A stretch of 64,000 nt of DNA, from positions 248,001-312,000 of the forward strand of contig CBDCLO010000002.1 of NCBI GenBank assembly GCA_965218725.1, read 5' to 3'. Source of the stretch: WTHC01 sp965218725 (GTDB taxonomy: Archaea > Thermoproteota > Nitrososphaeria > Nitrososphaerales > Nitrosopumilaceae). Below, piece by piece: positions 35,791 through 45,038 of this stretch (positions within the stretch are counted from its first letter, which is position 1; every line of letters begins with the position of its first letter). The translations under genes and the position numbers were made by a program. The notes below the pieces were generated by a model, which had not been told where the DNA came from, made no database searches, and was given only the letters and a program-made list of their open reading frames with translations.

Positions 35791-36065
35791 TTTAATTCAA
35801 TATAAAACTAGCTAGAATGATACTTTCTCTGTGTTTATATATACAATACATACGAGTTAATTAATTTATGATATTAATTGAGTACTATAACATCATACCA
35901 GATACTATAGATGCTATATTTATGCATTAAAATTAATATACTCATTCACAGCCTATCATGCAACATAATAATTCATAGTCACAAAAATCCATGTAACCAA
36001 AAGATGTAGATATTAAGTATATGTCATTAGTATTTAGCAAATAATCAAATGTTCGGTTAGCCTTT
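35791..36065. other. Intergenic region between dys and fusA
   Basis: 275 bp between convergent genes, AT-rich. I see no reading frame with a plausible product, no tRNA and no convincing repeat. Confidence 0.5.
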
Positions 36066-38258
36066 TTATTCCTTATCAATGAATTCATTTGCAAGTGGTG
36101 GTATAGAATTAAGTCCTTTTCTTTTTCTAATGTCTGATACTATTTTAGTTTGATATGATTTTGGAATTTTGGTCCAGCTTTTAAAATGTGTATTCCAAAT
36201 GGCTTTTCCAGCAGTTTTACCTCTAAGTACTTGTGCAAGATCAAATGTTTCAGAAGCTGGTATTTCGCCTTGTATTATACTTATTATACCTTTTTGTTGC
36301 ATATCGATAATTTTTCCACGTTTTCCTGATATCACGGTTGCAACATTTCCTATCAAGTTTTGTGGTACCCTCACCTCTATTCCTAATATAGGTTCTAAAA
36401 TAACTGGATCTGCCATAAGAAATGCACCTAAACATGCACGACGAGATGCAGGTCCTAACTGTGATAACCCTCTATGAGCAGTATCTTCATGAGGTATAAA
36501 GTGTGTAAAAATAAATTTACAGTTCCTTACCTGTTCTTTTGCAAGTGGACCTTCTTTCATAACGTCATCAAATCCAGTTAAAATAGAGTCTACAGATTCT
36601 TGAATATATTGAACTCCTTTTGTACCATTTATCATTATATTACCTCTCGTATCTAATTTCATTACATTTTTAGCCGCATCTGAATCCCAACCTTTCTCTC
36701 TTAATATTTTTGCTATTTCTCTCTTATCTTTTAGCTCATTAATCTGTCCACTACGTATCATATCTGCAATATCATTATCGAGTGGTTCTACAACCATGAA
36801 AATTTTGTTATGCCTATTTGGGGATTTAGCCATAACAGGCACTGTGATTTTTTGTACCGTTTCTCTATAGTTGATAAGTGGTTCTGTTGTAGTTATATTA
36901 ACACCTGCATCTTTTATAAGCGTGGTAGCAATTTCAAGGTGCAGTACACCCATGCCTGAGATTATTGTTTCCCCGCTCTCTTCATCAATTTTTACTACTA
37001 AATTTGGGTCTTCTATAGTTAATTTACGTAATGTTTCAACTAACTTTGGTAGATCTTTAGGGTGTTTTGCCTCTATAGCCATCCTAACAACTGGTTCTGA
37101 AACATAATTTATGCTTTCAAATACGTTTACATCTTTTATTGTAGCAATAGTCTGCCCAGCTCTTGCTTCATCAAGTCCTAATAATGCAGGTATATTTCCT
37201 GCTCCTAGTTCATTTACAATTTCTCTTTGGTTACCCATAAAAAAATTAACTGATTGAATACGACATTGACGCTTTGAATCAATTATATACATTTGTTGTC
37301 CATCTCTAACTTTACCAGAAAATAATCTACCAATAGAAACTGGACCTACAGCTGGATCAATTGTCATATTCACAATCATCATTATTGCTGGTCCATTATC
37401 ATCACAATTTAAAATAGCTTTACCAATATCACTAGTAAGATCTCCTTTCCAAATTTTTGGAATTCTATATCTTTGTGCAACGTGTGGTGGTGGATGATGT
37501 TTAACAACCATTCCTAATACTGCATCTGCAAGTGGTGCACGTTTAGCAAGAGCATTTATGTCTCCGCCGTCATTATATGCATCATATATATCTTTAAATG
37601 ATATTCCTTTTTCTTTCATAACATCAATATTAAATCCCCATCTGTCTTTTGCAGAACCAAATGATACACTGCCATCATAAATTGACACTTTCCATTTATC
37701 TTTATATTCTTTTTCAGCATATGTATCTATTAATCCATTAAATGTAGATATTATATTAGCTAACCAATCTTGCATTTTTTCTGGTGTAAGTTTTAGTTCT
37801 TTTATCAATCTATCTATTTTATTAATATACAAAACTGGTTTTACCCGTTCTTCCAGGGCTTGTCTAGTTACAGTTTCAGTTTGTGTCATTATTCCTTCTA
37901 CAGAATCTGATACAACCACTGCACCATCTATTGCTCTAAGACTCCTAGTTACTCTTCCAGTAAAATCAATATGACCAGGAGTATCTATCATATTAATTAC
38001 GTATTCACTTGTATTTTTTTCATACAATAGTGTAACATTAGCTTGTACAATAGTCATCTGTCTATCCTGCTCTAATTTCATAGAATCTAATGCAAGTACT
38101 TTACCAGCTGACATCGGAGATATTATTCCACTAGATGCCAACAAATTATCACTCATTGTAGTTTTACCATGATCTACATGAGCAATTACTCCAAAATTTC
38201 TTATTTTATTTTTATCTTTAATAATTTTAAGTATGTGTTCTGTTGCTTTAAATTTCAT
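36066..38258 (-). CDS. fusA: Translation elongation factor aEF-2
   Basis: GTPase that drives tRNA-mRNA translocation. The G1 loop AHVDHGKT lies at residues 26-33, DTPGH (G3) and NKIDR (G4) follow, and the diphthamide histidine is H595 in DTAHRGLSQ. The length of 730 residues is normal for archaeal EF-2. It is monocistronic by appearance, divergent from the MqnA/D-like gene across 118 bp. The preserved histidine implies diphthamide synthesis genes elsewhere. Confidence 0.96.
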   Translation of the reverse strand: MKFKATEHILKIIKDKNKIRNFGVIAHVDHGKTTMSDNLLASSGIISPMSAGKVLALDSMKLEQDRQMTIVQANVTLLYEKNTSEYVINMIDTPGHIDFTGRVTRSLRAIDGAVVVSDSVEGIMTQTETVTRQALEERVKPVLYINKIDRLIKELKLTPEKMQDWLANIISTFNGLIDTYAEKEYKDKWKVSIYDGSVSFGSAKDRWGFNIDVMKEKGISFKDIYDAYNDGGDINALAKRAPLADAVLGMVVKHHPPPHVAQRYRIPKIWKGDLTSDIGKAILNCDDNGPAIMMIVNMTIDPAVGPVSIGRLFSGKVRDGQQMYIIDSKRQCRIQSVNFFMGNQREIVNELGAGNIPALLGLDEARAGQTIATIKDVNVFESINYVSEPVVRMAIEAKHPKDLPKLVETLRKLTIEDPNLVVKIDEESGETIISGMGVLHLEIATTLIKDAGVNITTTEPLINYRETVQKITVPVMAKSPNRHNKIFMVVEPLDNDIADMIRSGQINELKDKREIAKILREKGWDSDAAKNVMKLDTRGNIMINGTKGVQYIQESVDSILTGFDDVMKEGPLAKEQVRNCKFIFTHFIPHEDTAHRGLSQLGPASRRACLGAFLMADPVILEPILGIEVRVPQNLIGNVATVISGKRGKIIDMQQKGIISIIQGEIPASETFDLAQVLRGKTAGKAIWNTHFKSWTKIPKSYQTKIVSDIRKRKGLNSIPPLANEFIDKE

Positions 38259-38376
38259 AATTGCGATAAATCATTTTTATTCATATATTAAATCTTGTGG
38301 AATAAGACATAAAATACAAAAATTTAATGATATAAATAATTTATAGACGTTATGAATTAATTATAGTGAAAAATCA

Positions 38377-39198
38377 ATGAAAATTACTATTGGTCATACA
38401 CCAGATTCTGATGATGCATTTATGTTCTATGGTCTATTCACAGGAAAAGTACAAACAAATAATTTTGTATTTGAACATACTATTGAGGACATAGAAAATT
38501 TAAACAACATGGCAATTAGATCCGAGCTTGACGTTACTGCAATATCAGTTAATGCTTATTCACATATAACTAACTATACAATATTAAGAAGTGGTGGGAG
38601 TTTTGGAATTGGATATGGTCCAATATTAATATCTAAAAAGAAAATCCCGTATAATAAATTAAATAAAATTAGAATTGGTATACCAGGTAAACTTACATCA
38701 GCATTTTTGTTACTGCAACTAATGATAGGTAAATTTGAATTTAAAGAAATTTATTTTGATGAAATACCGACAGCTATAAGGAATGAAAAAATTGATGTAG
38801 GACTTGTGATCCATGAAACACAACTATCCTATGAGCAAGATAAACTTATAAAAATAGTTGATATTGGAAAATGGTGGAGTGAATCAACTAATTTGCCTGT
38901 ACCACTAGGCGTAAATGTTATGAAAAGTGAATTTGGAAGCAATGTAATAATTAAATTAAATGAGTGCATAAGAAATTCAATTAGATATGGATTAGATCAT
39001 ATGGATGAAGCTGTGGACTATGCTATGAAATACAGCAGAGGAAAACACAGAGATCTTGTAACTAGATTTATTGGAATGTATGTGAATAACATAACAGTAG
39101 ATATGGGAGAAATTGGAGAAAAATCTATTAAACATTTGTTTTATCTTGCAAAAAAAAATAATTTAATACATAATAATTTCCAATTAAAAATATCCTAA
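38377..39198 (+). CDS. MqnA/MqnD-family protein (futalosine menaquinone pathway)
   Basis: A 273-residue periplasmic-binding-protein-fold enzyme of the MqnA/MqnD group. GHTPDSDDAFMFYGL at the start, ELDVTAISVNAYSHI, GPILISKKKI and the later VGLVIHETQLSYEQ with KWWSESTNLPVPLG are the usual conserved segments. Family members act as chorismate dehydratase (MqnA) or dihydroxynaphthoate synthase (MqnD); which applies is not clear, but the N-terminus is nearer to MqnD. No signal peptide is seen, consistent with an enzyme rather than a transporter component. The radical SAM gene of the same pathway is 0.3 kb away. Confidence 0.8.
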   Translation: MKITIGHTPDSDDAFMFYGLFTGKVQTNNFVFEHTIEDIENLNNMAIRSELDVTAISVNAYSHITNYTILRSGGSFGIGYGPILISKKKIPYNKLNKIRIGIPGKLTSAFLLLQLMIGKFEFKEIYFDEIPTAIRNEKIDVGLVIHETQLSYEQDKLIKIVDIGKWWSESTNLPVPLGVNVMKSEFGSNVIIKLNECIRNSIRYGLDHMDEAVDYAMKYSRGKHRDLVTRFIGMYVNNITVDMGEIGEKSIKHLFYLAKKNNLIHNNFQLKIS

Positions 39199-39258
39199 CA
39201 TAAAATAAAATTAGATAGCTTTAGTTAGTCTAATTAATATGTGTTAAAATAGTACTCT

Positions 39259-39501
39259 GTGGATAAAAGACTTTTTGTTTTAGGTACTATGACGATAGTA
39301 ATAGGTTTGTCAGTTTCAATATATATTAATGCTATAACACAGCAAGATTCAGATGACAATATGCATAAAGATAATAGAGTATTATTATTAAAACAACAAA
39401 AAGATAATGATGATAAGATCATCCTTGCAGGAATTTTATCAGGAATTGGGTTTTTATTAATGCTGATTAGTTTTGGAATAAAAAAATCATGCAATAATTA
39501 A
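39259..39501 (+). CDS. Small membrane protein, two helices
   Basis: An 80-residue protein starting at GTG 39259. It has one helix near residues 5-24 (FVLGTMTIVIGLSVSIYIN) and one near 54-72 (IILAGILSGIGFLLMLISFG), joined by a polar Asp/Lys/Gln-rich loop. Function unknown. It lies between the two menaquinone genes, convergent with mqnE. Confidence 0.55.
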   Translation: MDKRLFVLGTMTIVIGLSVSIYINAITQQDSDDNMHKDNRVLLLKQQKDNDDKIILAGILSGIGFLLMLISFGIKKSCNN

Positions 39502-39529
39502 AATAAATTGATTTCAATGTACGACAAGA

Positions 39530-40639
39530 TTAATCATATTTTTTTGTAATATTAAAAAATGTGTCACGGCATGCAGGGATTCTGTTTATTTCTTTGGCTA
39601 ATTCAACAAGCTCATAAATTGACGAATTAGTTGGTTTACCAGCAGCTTTGTAGATTTCTTCCGAATATGCAGTTCCGACAAGATCATTTCCTCCATTAGA
39701 TAATGCAATTTGAGCAAGTTTTTTTCCATAAGCAACCCAATATACTGATATGTTATTCAAAATTCGTGCAAGCATTAAACGTGAAACCGCAATAATTTTT
39801 AAATCGTATAATGATGAACATTCAGTATCTATTTGTTTGTGTTTTTCTAGTTCAGTATTACTTAAGCTAAATTTAAGAGGTATAAATGTAATAAAACCAC
39901 CAGTTTTTTTTTGTAATTCCCTTACCTTTATTAAATGATCTATTATATGTATTGGTTTTTCAACATGGCCATAGAGCATAGTAATATTACTTTTTATTCC
40001 TATATTGTGAGCTTGTTCTATCGTGTCAAGCCATTCTTGTCCAGTACATTTTCCTCTTACAATCTGTTTTCGTATATCAGGATGAAACAGTTCTGCGCCT
40101 CCACCTGGTAATGAATCTAATCCAGCATTTTTTAATCTTAATAATATTTCTTTAATTGAATTTTTAGTTAACTTAGAAAAATAAAAAATTTCTGCAGCTG
40201 TAAATGCTTTAATTTTTAATTTTGGATTGTATTTTTTGATAAGTAACATCATGTTCTCATAATAATCTAATGATAGATCAGGATGAAAACCACCTACTAT
40301 ATGAATTTCGTTAACACCAAGCTTTTTTGTAGTTTGTATACGTTGCTTAATTTGATCGTTTGTTAATGTATAAGCGTCACTTGCATTACTTTTTCTATAA
40401 AATGCACACATTTGACAACTTGCAACACAAATATTTGTATAGTTCATATAATATGAACTAGTGAATGTTACTAAATCACCAACAAGTTTTTTTCTAGTTG
40501 CATCTGCAATTGCACCTAATATATGTATATTATCATACTTCATCAACTCCATTCCATCGTTGAAAGTAAGCTCATCATCTGAAAAGACATGATCTAGCGC
40601 CTTAGTATTACCAGCTAACTGCTTTAATATCGGATGCAT
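39530..40639 (-). CDS. mqnE: Aminofutalosine synthase-like radical SAM protein (MqnE/CofH family)
   Basis: Radical SAM enzyme with cluster cysteines C71, C75 and C78 (CVASCQMC). The segments GLDSLPGGGAELF, SNITMLYGHVEKP and GGFITFIPLKF match MqnE, which joins dehydratase product and SAM to give aminofutalosine. CofH and MqnC are close relatives, so the assignment rests on these motifs and on the nearby MqnA/D-like gene. The length of 369 residues is normal. Thaumarchaea contain menaquinones, which is consistent. Confidence 0.82.
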   Translation of the reverse strand: MHPILKQLAGNTKALDHVFSDDELTFNDGMELMKYDNIHILGAIADATRKKLVGDLVTFTSSYYMNYTNICVASCQMCAFYRKSNASDAYTLTNDQIKQRIQTTKKLGVNEIHIVGGFHPDLSLDYYENMMLLIKKYNPKLKIKAFTAAEIFYFSKLTKNSIKEILLRLKNAGLDSLPGGGAELFHPDIRKQIVRGKCTGQEWLDTIEQAHNIGIKSNITMLYGHVEKPIHIIDHLIKVRELQKKTGGFITFIPLKFSLSNTELEKHKQIDTECSSLYDLKIIAVSRLMLARILNNISVYWVAYGKKLAQIALSNGGNDLVGTAYSEEIYKAAGKPTNSSIYELVELAKEINRIPACRDTFFNITKKYD

Positions 40640-40808
40640 TATTAATGTTTAAAAACAATTTTAATTCATATAAAGCTAATCAGTTGTTAATTTTAGTCAA
40701 ATATAATATTATTAGTAATTAGTAATAATTTAAAATTCAACAAAAATATTAATATGGTAATACATTAACATATAAAATTGGCTATAAATTCTAAATAATA
40801 CAATATAA

Positions 40809-41291
40809 TTATGGTTTACTTTTTGATAAATTTAAAATCTTTAGTATGGTATTTTTACCAATATTTGCTACATCATACATTTCATCAATCATCAATGCTT
40901 TTTTAAAATATTCTAGTGCTAGTTTAAGTTCTCCTTGTTCTGCCAGAGAAAGACCCTTATATGCTAGTGTCATAGGTTGTCTAGTATTTAATTCCAGTGC
41001 TTTATTATAACATGTAATTGCTTCATTATATTTTTTCATTGTATGTAATACCGAACCTTTATTTGTTAATGCAATTATGTTATATGGATCCACTTTTAAT
41101 GCACAATCATATAAATATAATGAATAATTCAATAAGCCTAAATTTTGAGTTGTTACACCTTTGTCAACCAATACATCAATGCTATCTGGACTAATTTTTA
41201 AGATCATATCATAATATTTTAGTGCTAGATCATACTCACAATCTTCACAGTATTCATGTGCAGTATTCAGTGCATCTAGCTCATTATTCAC
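40809..41291 (-). CDS. TPR repeat protein, 160 aa
   Basis: About four tetratricopeptide repeats with the usual W/Y-x2-G-x-AL-x-P spacing are visible: CEDCEYDLALKYYDMILKISP, NLGLLNYSLYLYDCALKVDP, TMKKYNEAITCYNKALELN and EQGELKLALEYFKKALMID. Such proteins are scaffolds; no enzymatic domain is attached. It is divergent from the HD-domain gene. Confidence 0.8.
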   Translation of the reverse strand: MNNELDALNTAHEYCEDCEYDLALKYYDMILKISPDSIDVLVDKGVTTQNLGLLNYSLYLYDCALKVDPYNIIALTNKGSVLHTMKKYNEAITCYNKALELNTRQPMTLAYKGLSLAEQGELKLALEYFKKALMIDEMYDVANIGKNTILKILNLSKSKP

Positions 41292-41464
41292 TATATATAC
41301 ACCTCAGCTTGGCTATATATAACATATATTAATGTTTTTCATATAATAATTCAATTGTAATTACCAATACTTGTTTAAATATAATATAACAATAGCTAAA
41401 TAAGTTAATTTATTAATAATGAACTTAACTTTATATTTGAAAGTCATATCACCAAATTATTATA

Positions 41465-42775
41465 ATGATTGATTTTTTTAATTTAGATTATTTACATAAT
41501 AAAATTATTAAATTATTACCTAACCATTGGTATAATAAAAAATGTTTTATTGATATATTAGATTATACAATACAATTATTTAGTGTGCATAGACTTGATA
41601 ACAATTACTATGGATACCACAACATCAATCATGGATTAGAAGTAACTTATATTACAATGCTTTTTAGTTTGCATAAATCTAGTGGTATCGACAATATAGA
41701 CTTAAAATATTTATATGTTGCAGCATTGCTCCATGATTTTGATCCAATAAAAAGCATCGATAAACCACACGAAAATAATGTAATAAAATTTCTTTCATTG
41801 GATAAAAATTTAAAAAATCTATTAATTAGATCCAAATTAGATTTCAATATAATAAAAATATTGATTTTACGAACTACATATCCTTGCTCAGGAAAAATAA
41901 AATATGATACAAAAAATAAAATAAATAAATTTTTTACATTATCTAATATCAATAAAAACAAAAAAATTCACATAGTCGAATTAGGTAAATATCTCTCTAT
42001 GATCGACAGAATTAGTGGTTATGTATTAGGTGATTTTAATACATCAATGGAAAAAGCAAAAAAAAATGCTCATGCATTAGCATGGCATCCATCAGATATA
42101 GTCAAAAACACAATAATATATTTTGAAAATATATTAAACAATGAATCTAGTACATGTAATTACATATTTAAATTATTACCTATATATATGAAAAAAAATT
42201 TTATAAGTAATGTACTTTCATTTGTAAAACTTAGGCGACTAGAAATTCAAATTAAAACAAATTATGTATGTAAAAATATAGAATTTATTTCAAAAATTGA
42301 AAAAATGAAAACACGACAAAATAATAATTTTATTAAAATATTATTTTCAATATATTTAGAACTTCCTAAACCATTACAATTTGAAAAAACTAACTTTTCA
42401 AAATCTATAAAAGATCCAAATATACTCATTAACACATTACGACTACAAAATACAAACGGAAGAATAATAGGATTTGCAAGAGGTGGACCACTTGAAAATT
42501 ATAAATTTAGACAAGAAATAAATGATGAAAATAATGGTTTAAATAATACTATATTTTTAGAACCACTTTCACTAAAAATGGGATATTGGGGACTACACGG
42601 CGGTAATAAAATGAGAGAATTATTTATCATGCAAGCAAAAAAAAAAAAGTTTATTTATTTAACTAGTTTTGCATTACGCCAAGTAATTAAAAAAAGAATA
42701 CACAACAATAAAAAAATTAAGTTTGTGACAATGTTTAATCCTGAAAGATGGGATTATTATAGAATAATGCTATAA
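41465..42775 (+). CDS. HD-domain phosphohydrolase fused to a GNAT-like domain
   Basis: A 436-residue protein. The N-terminal half carries an HD metal-dependent phosphohydrolase pattern: H52/H56 in GYHNINHGLEV and H90-D91 in AALLHDFDP. The C-terminal ~130 residues (from GRIIGFARGGPLE through IFLEPLSLKMGYWGLHGG, RELFIMQAKKKKFIYLTSFA, to FNPERWDYYRIML) look like a GNAT acetyltransferase fold with an A-x-x-x-G-x-GLG-like loop replaced by KMGYWGLHGG. The gene contains an in-frame A12 run (42637-42648). The substrate is unknown; a signalling or nucleotide-hydrolysing role is plausible. The GNAT assignment is weaker than the HD one. Confidence 0.7.
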   Translation: MIDFFNLDYLHNKIIKLLPNHWYNKKCFIDILDYTIQLFSVHRLDNNYYGYHNINHGLEVTYITMLFSLHKSSGIDNIDLKYLYVAALLHDFDPIKSIDKPHENNVIKFLSLDKNLKNLLIRSKLDFNIIKILILRTTYPCSGKIKYDTKNKINKFFTLSNINKNKKIHIVELGKYLSMIDRISGYVLGDFNTSMEKAKKNAHALAWHPSDIVKNTIIYFENILNNESSTCNYIFKLLPIYMKKNFISNVLSFVKLRRLEIQIKTNYVCKNIEFISKIEKMKTRQNNNFIKILFSIYLELPKPLQFEKTNFSKSIKDPNILINTLRLQNTNGRIIGFARGGPLENYKFRQEINDENNGLNNTIFLEPLSLKMGYWGLHGGNKMRELFIMQAKKKKFIYLTSFALRQVIKKRIHNNKKIKFVTMFNPERWDYYRIML

Positions 42776-42917
42776 CAATTTTTTATTATAGTCTAACTAA
42801 AACATACTAAACAATCCAAACTTACTATACTGTTTTTATTAATTACTAATCTGTATTTTGTTAATAAATATAAACATAAAGCATAATATTAAATTTTAGG
42901 TTTAGATAAATTTTATA

Positions 42918-43799
42918 GTGAAAAAAATTTTTAAAAGTAGATCATTTTATATCGGGTATTTTTCAGCTATATTATCAGCTATTTTTTTTGGTTCTATGTC
43001 AGTTATTGCAAAACCAATTAGTATTGAAAATCCATTATTACTTGCAGCTACAATCTCATTAATAACTGCAGCAATTATAACACCATTAAAAAAAAACATT
43101 AATTTAAAACTAACAAAAAAAAACTTTGTTTTAATTTTAATCATTGCGTGCCTTGGTACAATTTTAGCACCTATCATTTATTTTTTAGGATTACGATATT
43201 CTACTGCATCTGATACAGTAATACTTACAAATTCGGAAGTAATTTTTACGATATTATTAGCAATAATATTTTTTAAAGAGAGATTGAAATTAATTGATTT
43301 TACATCACTGATATTAATCACCATTGGAATAGTAATCATAACAACTAATTTTAATATTTTTAATATGTTTATAGATATTAAAAATACAGGAAACTTGCTT
43401 ATTATAATTTCAATGTTATTATGGTCGTTAGATAGTAATATCAGTAAATATCTTACAAAATATGTTGATATTATTAGCATTGTTCAATTAAAAGCAACTA
43501 TAGGTTGTGTTATTATTTTTATTATAATATTAGCAACTAATACAACACTAAAGTTTAACATAATTAATACACCAAACTTAATAATTTTAAGTATTATTAG
43601 TTTTTCATTACCTATACTATTTTTTTATAGTGCAATAAAAAATATTGGAATAATAAAAACCACATTAATTTTATCAACAACACCAATATTTGGATTACTA
43701 TATTCAACAATTTTTCTGAAAGAAAAAATCCAAGATTATCAGCTAATTGCTGTATGTATCATGTTAATTGGTATATTTATATTAAATAAAAAAAAGTAA
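42918..43799 (+). CDS. EamA/DMT-family transporter
   Basis: A 293-residue membrane protein with about ten hydrophobic helices in two EamA repeats (starting YFSAILSAIFFGSMSVIAKP and ISMLLWSLDSNISKYL). Hallmarks of the drug/metabolite transporter family are LGLRYSTASDTVILTNSEVIFTILLAIIFFKERL (two parts) and the second repeat LIISMLLWSLDSNISKYLTK. GTG 42918 is the start. The substrate is unknown. A 9-bp inverted repeat follows the stop. Confidence 0.85.
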   Translation: MKKIFKSRSFYIGYFSAILSAIFFGSMSVIAKPISIENPLLLAATISLITAAIITPLKKNINLKLTKKNFVLILIIACLGTILAPIIYFLGLRYSTASDTVILTNSEVIFTILLAIIFFKERLKLIDFTSLILITIGIVIITTNFNIFNMFIDIKNTGNLLIIISMLLWSLDSNISKYLTKYVDIISIVQLKATIGCVIIFIIILATNTTLKFNIINTPNLIILSIISFSLPILFFYSAIKNIGIIKTTLILSTTPIFGLLYSTIFLKEKIQDYQLIAVCIMLIGIFILNKKK

Positions 43800-43800
43800 C

Positions 43801-43850
43801 ATAACTAATTAATCATGTATCAACATTCATGCATTAGAAATATTAGTTAT
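43801..43850 (+). terminator. Inverted repeat after the DMT transporter gene
   Basis: ATAACTAAT (43801-43809) and ATTAGTTAT (43842-43850) form a perfect 9-bp inverted repeat, followed by AATTTTTATA. It lies between convergent genes and may mark transcription termination. The 32-base spacer makes it a weak hairpin. Confidence 0.3.
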
Positions 43851-43898
43851 AATTTTTATATATAACAACATAACTAGAATCAAAACTATTACATATGT

Positions 43899-44021
43899 TT
43901 ATTTTTTATGTGGTCTCGTACATTCACTATGACAATCACAATCACATAAATATGTTTTATGATCATTTTGACAATCCACACATTCATAGTGTTTGTGTTT
44001 TTCACAGTTAGCACATTTCAT
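43899..44021 (-). CDS. Small Cys/His-rich metal-binding protein (40 aa)
   Basis: Minus-strand frame from ATG (44019-44021) to TAA (43899-43901). Of 40 residues, eight are Cys (3, 6, 14, 17, 26, 28, 30, 34) and five His, arranged as C-x2-C, C-x2-C, C-x-C-x-C and C. Two zinc sites are a natural reading. Function unknown. The dense Cys pattern is improbable for random frame in this AT-rich DNA. Confidence 0.6.
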   Translation of the reverse strand: MKCANCEKHKHYECVDCQNDHKTYLCDCDCHSECTRPHKK

Positions 44022-44105
44022 ATATGAAATAACAGTTATGTTATAGTTTGAAAAGTTTTCTTTTCTCTATAAATATAATAAACTAATAACTTAGACACAT
44101 ACTAT

Positions 44106-44423
44106 TTATAATTGAAATTTTCTTATATGATCTATATTTTGATTGTTTAATTTTATTGTATAAGCCATACTTTCTGGTTCATTGGACTTCGATAAAAGTT
44201 CAACAAACTTTGTTTTATCAATACCACGTCTATATTCACCACCAGATTCTTTTATGCACAACGGAAATTTTTGTAATTTAATACTGGATCCCAATATATA
44301 CCTGATAAATTTTTTGTAATAATCTGTTTCACACCAACTGATATTTTTTTCTAAACATAGCGATATCCACGTATCTACTGTATTTTGATAAATAGCTTTA
44401 TTACGTAATTCCTCTAGTGACAT
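44106..44423 (-). CDS. Hypothetical protein, 105 aa
   Basis: An unrecognised soluble protein with helical character (SLEELRNKAIYQNTVDTWISLCLEKN), a GGEYRRGIDKTKFVELLSKSNEP segment and three cysteines. It follows the zinc-ribbon membrane gene by 13 bp on the same strand, so they are probably co-transcribed. Confidence 0.5.
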   Translation of the reverse strand: MSLEELRNKAIYQNTVDTWISLCLEKNISWCETDYYKKFIRYILGSSIKLQKFPLCIKESGGEYRRGIDKTKFVELLSKSNEPESMAYTIKLNNQNIDHIRKFQL

Positions 44424-44436
44424 TGCACTATGATGC

Positions 44437-44739
44437 TCAAAAATCAGCTCGCTTCATTTTTGAACCGCATCTAGGACATTCAGAACCTCTAAATTTATTA
44501 TTACAACTCAAACAAACGTAACGGATACTCTTATTTTTATAAAAACCAAAGAAATTACTACCTATATTACCAACTCCACGTATTCTATTCATATAACGTT
44601 TACGCAAAATCAATGGAAATATAATAAAGATTACTAATGCAGCACCTAAACCATACGGAAAAGGTAAAATCATTTGAAGGCCTATACTAATCGCTAGTGA
44701 TGCAAACAAGAAAATTAGATATATCCTATAGTTGAACAC
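44437..44739 (-). CDS. Membrane protein with C-terminal zinc ribbon, 100 aa
   Basis: Two membrane helices (YLIFLFASLAISIGLQMIL and GLGAALVIFIIFPLIL) are followed by a basic linker and a zinc ribbon, CLSCNN and CPRCG (near residues 76-79 and 88-91). The N-terminus is short and cytoplasmic-looking. This design resembles archaeal membrane-anchored zinc-ribbon proteins of unknown role. It is preceded by an 18-bp palindrome that includes a TATA-like core. Confidence 0.65.
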   Translation of the reverse strand: MFNYRIYLIFLFASLAISIGLQMILPFPYGLGAALVIFIIFPLILRKRYMNRIRGVGNIGSNFFGFYKNKSIRYVCLSCNNKFRGSECPRCGSKMKRADF

Positions 44740-44756
44740 TAGATGTATAATACTTG

Positions 44757-44825
44757 AAAACTTTATAAAGTTTTAGTACTGGCTATTGATGATTAGTACT
44801 AGTTATTTTAAATTTATACTAGTAT
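44757..44825. promoter_or_regulatory. Cluster of palindromes and direct repeats upstream of the zinc-ribbon membrane gene
   Basis: AAAACTTTATAAAGTTTT (44757-44774) is a perfect 18-bp palindrome with TTTATAAA at its centre, 18-35 bp before the start at 44739. TTAGTACT occurs at 44773-44780 and again at 44793-44800, 20 bp apart, and ATACTAGTAT (44816-44825) is another palindrome. The layout suits a TATA box with an overlapping operator and further sites upstream. Confidence 0.45.
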
Positions 44826-45038
44826 CACTGTATACCCAATCACTCTGTTTTAATGTACGATATTTCTGATTTTGTTTTGTAATTTAATTTAGTTGTTTTG
44901 TATATGTAAAAAAAACATTGACATATAACATACTAAACTAGTTTTATGATGCATATTAATTATTTAATTATGTAACCTAATAGCAATAATCACTATAATT
45001 TCAAAATAATTGTGGTACTAAATAAAAAGTTGAGATAA
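44826..45038. other. Intergenic stretch upstream of the zinc-ribbon gene and downstream of tRNA-Ser
   Basis: AT-rich sequence without a reading frame I would defend and no further RNA gene. It forms the rest of the ~300-bp gene-free region between the membrane zinc-ribbon gene and tRNA-Ser. Confidence 0.4.
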
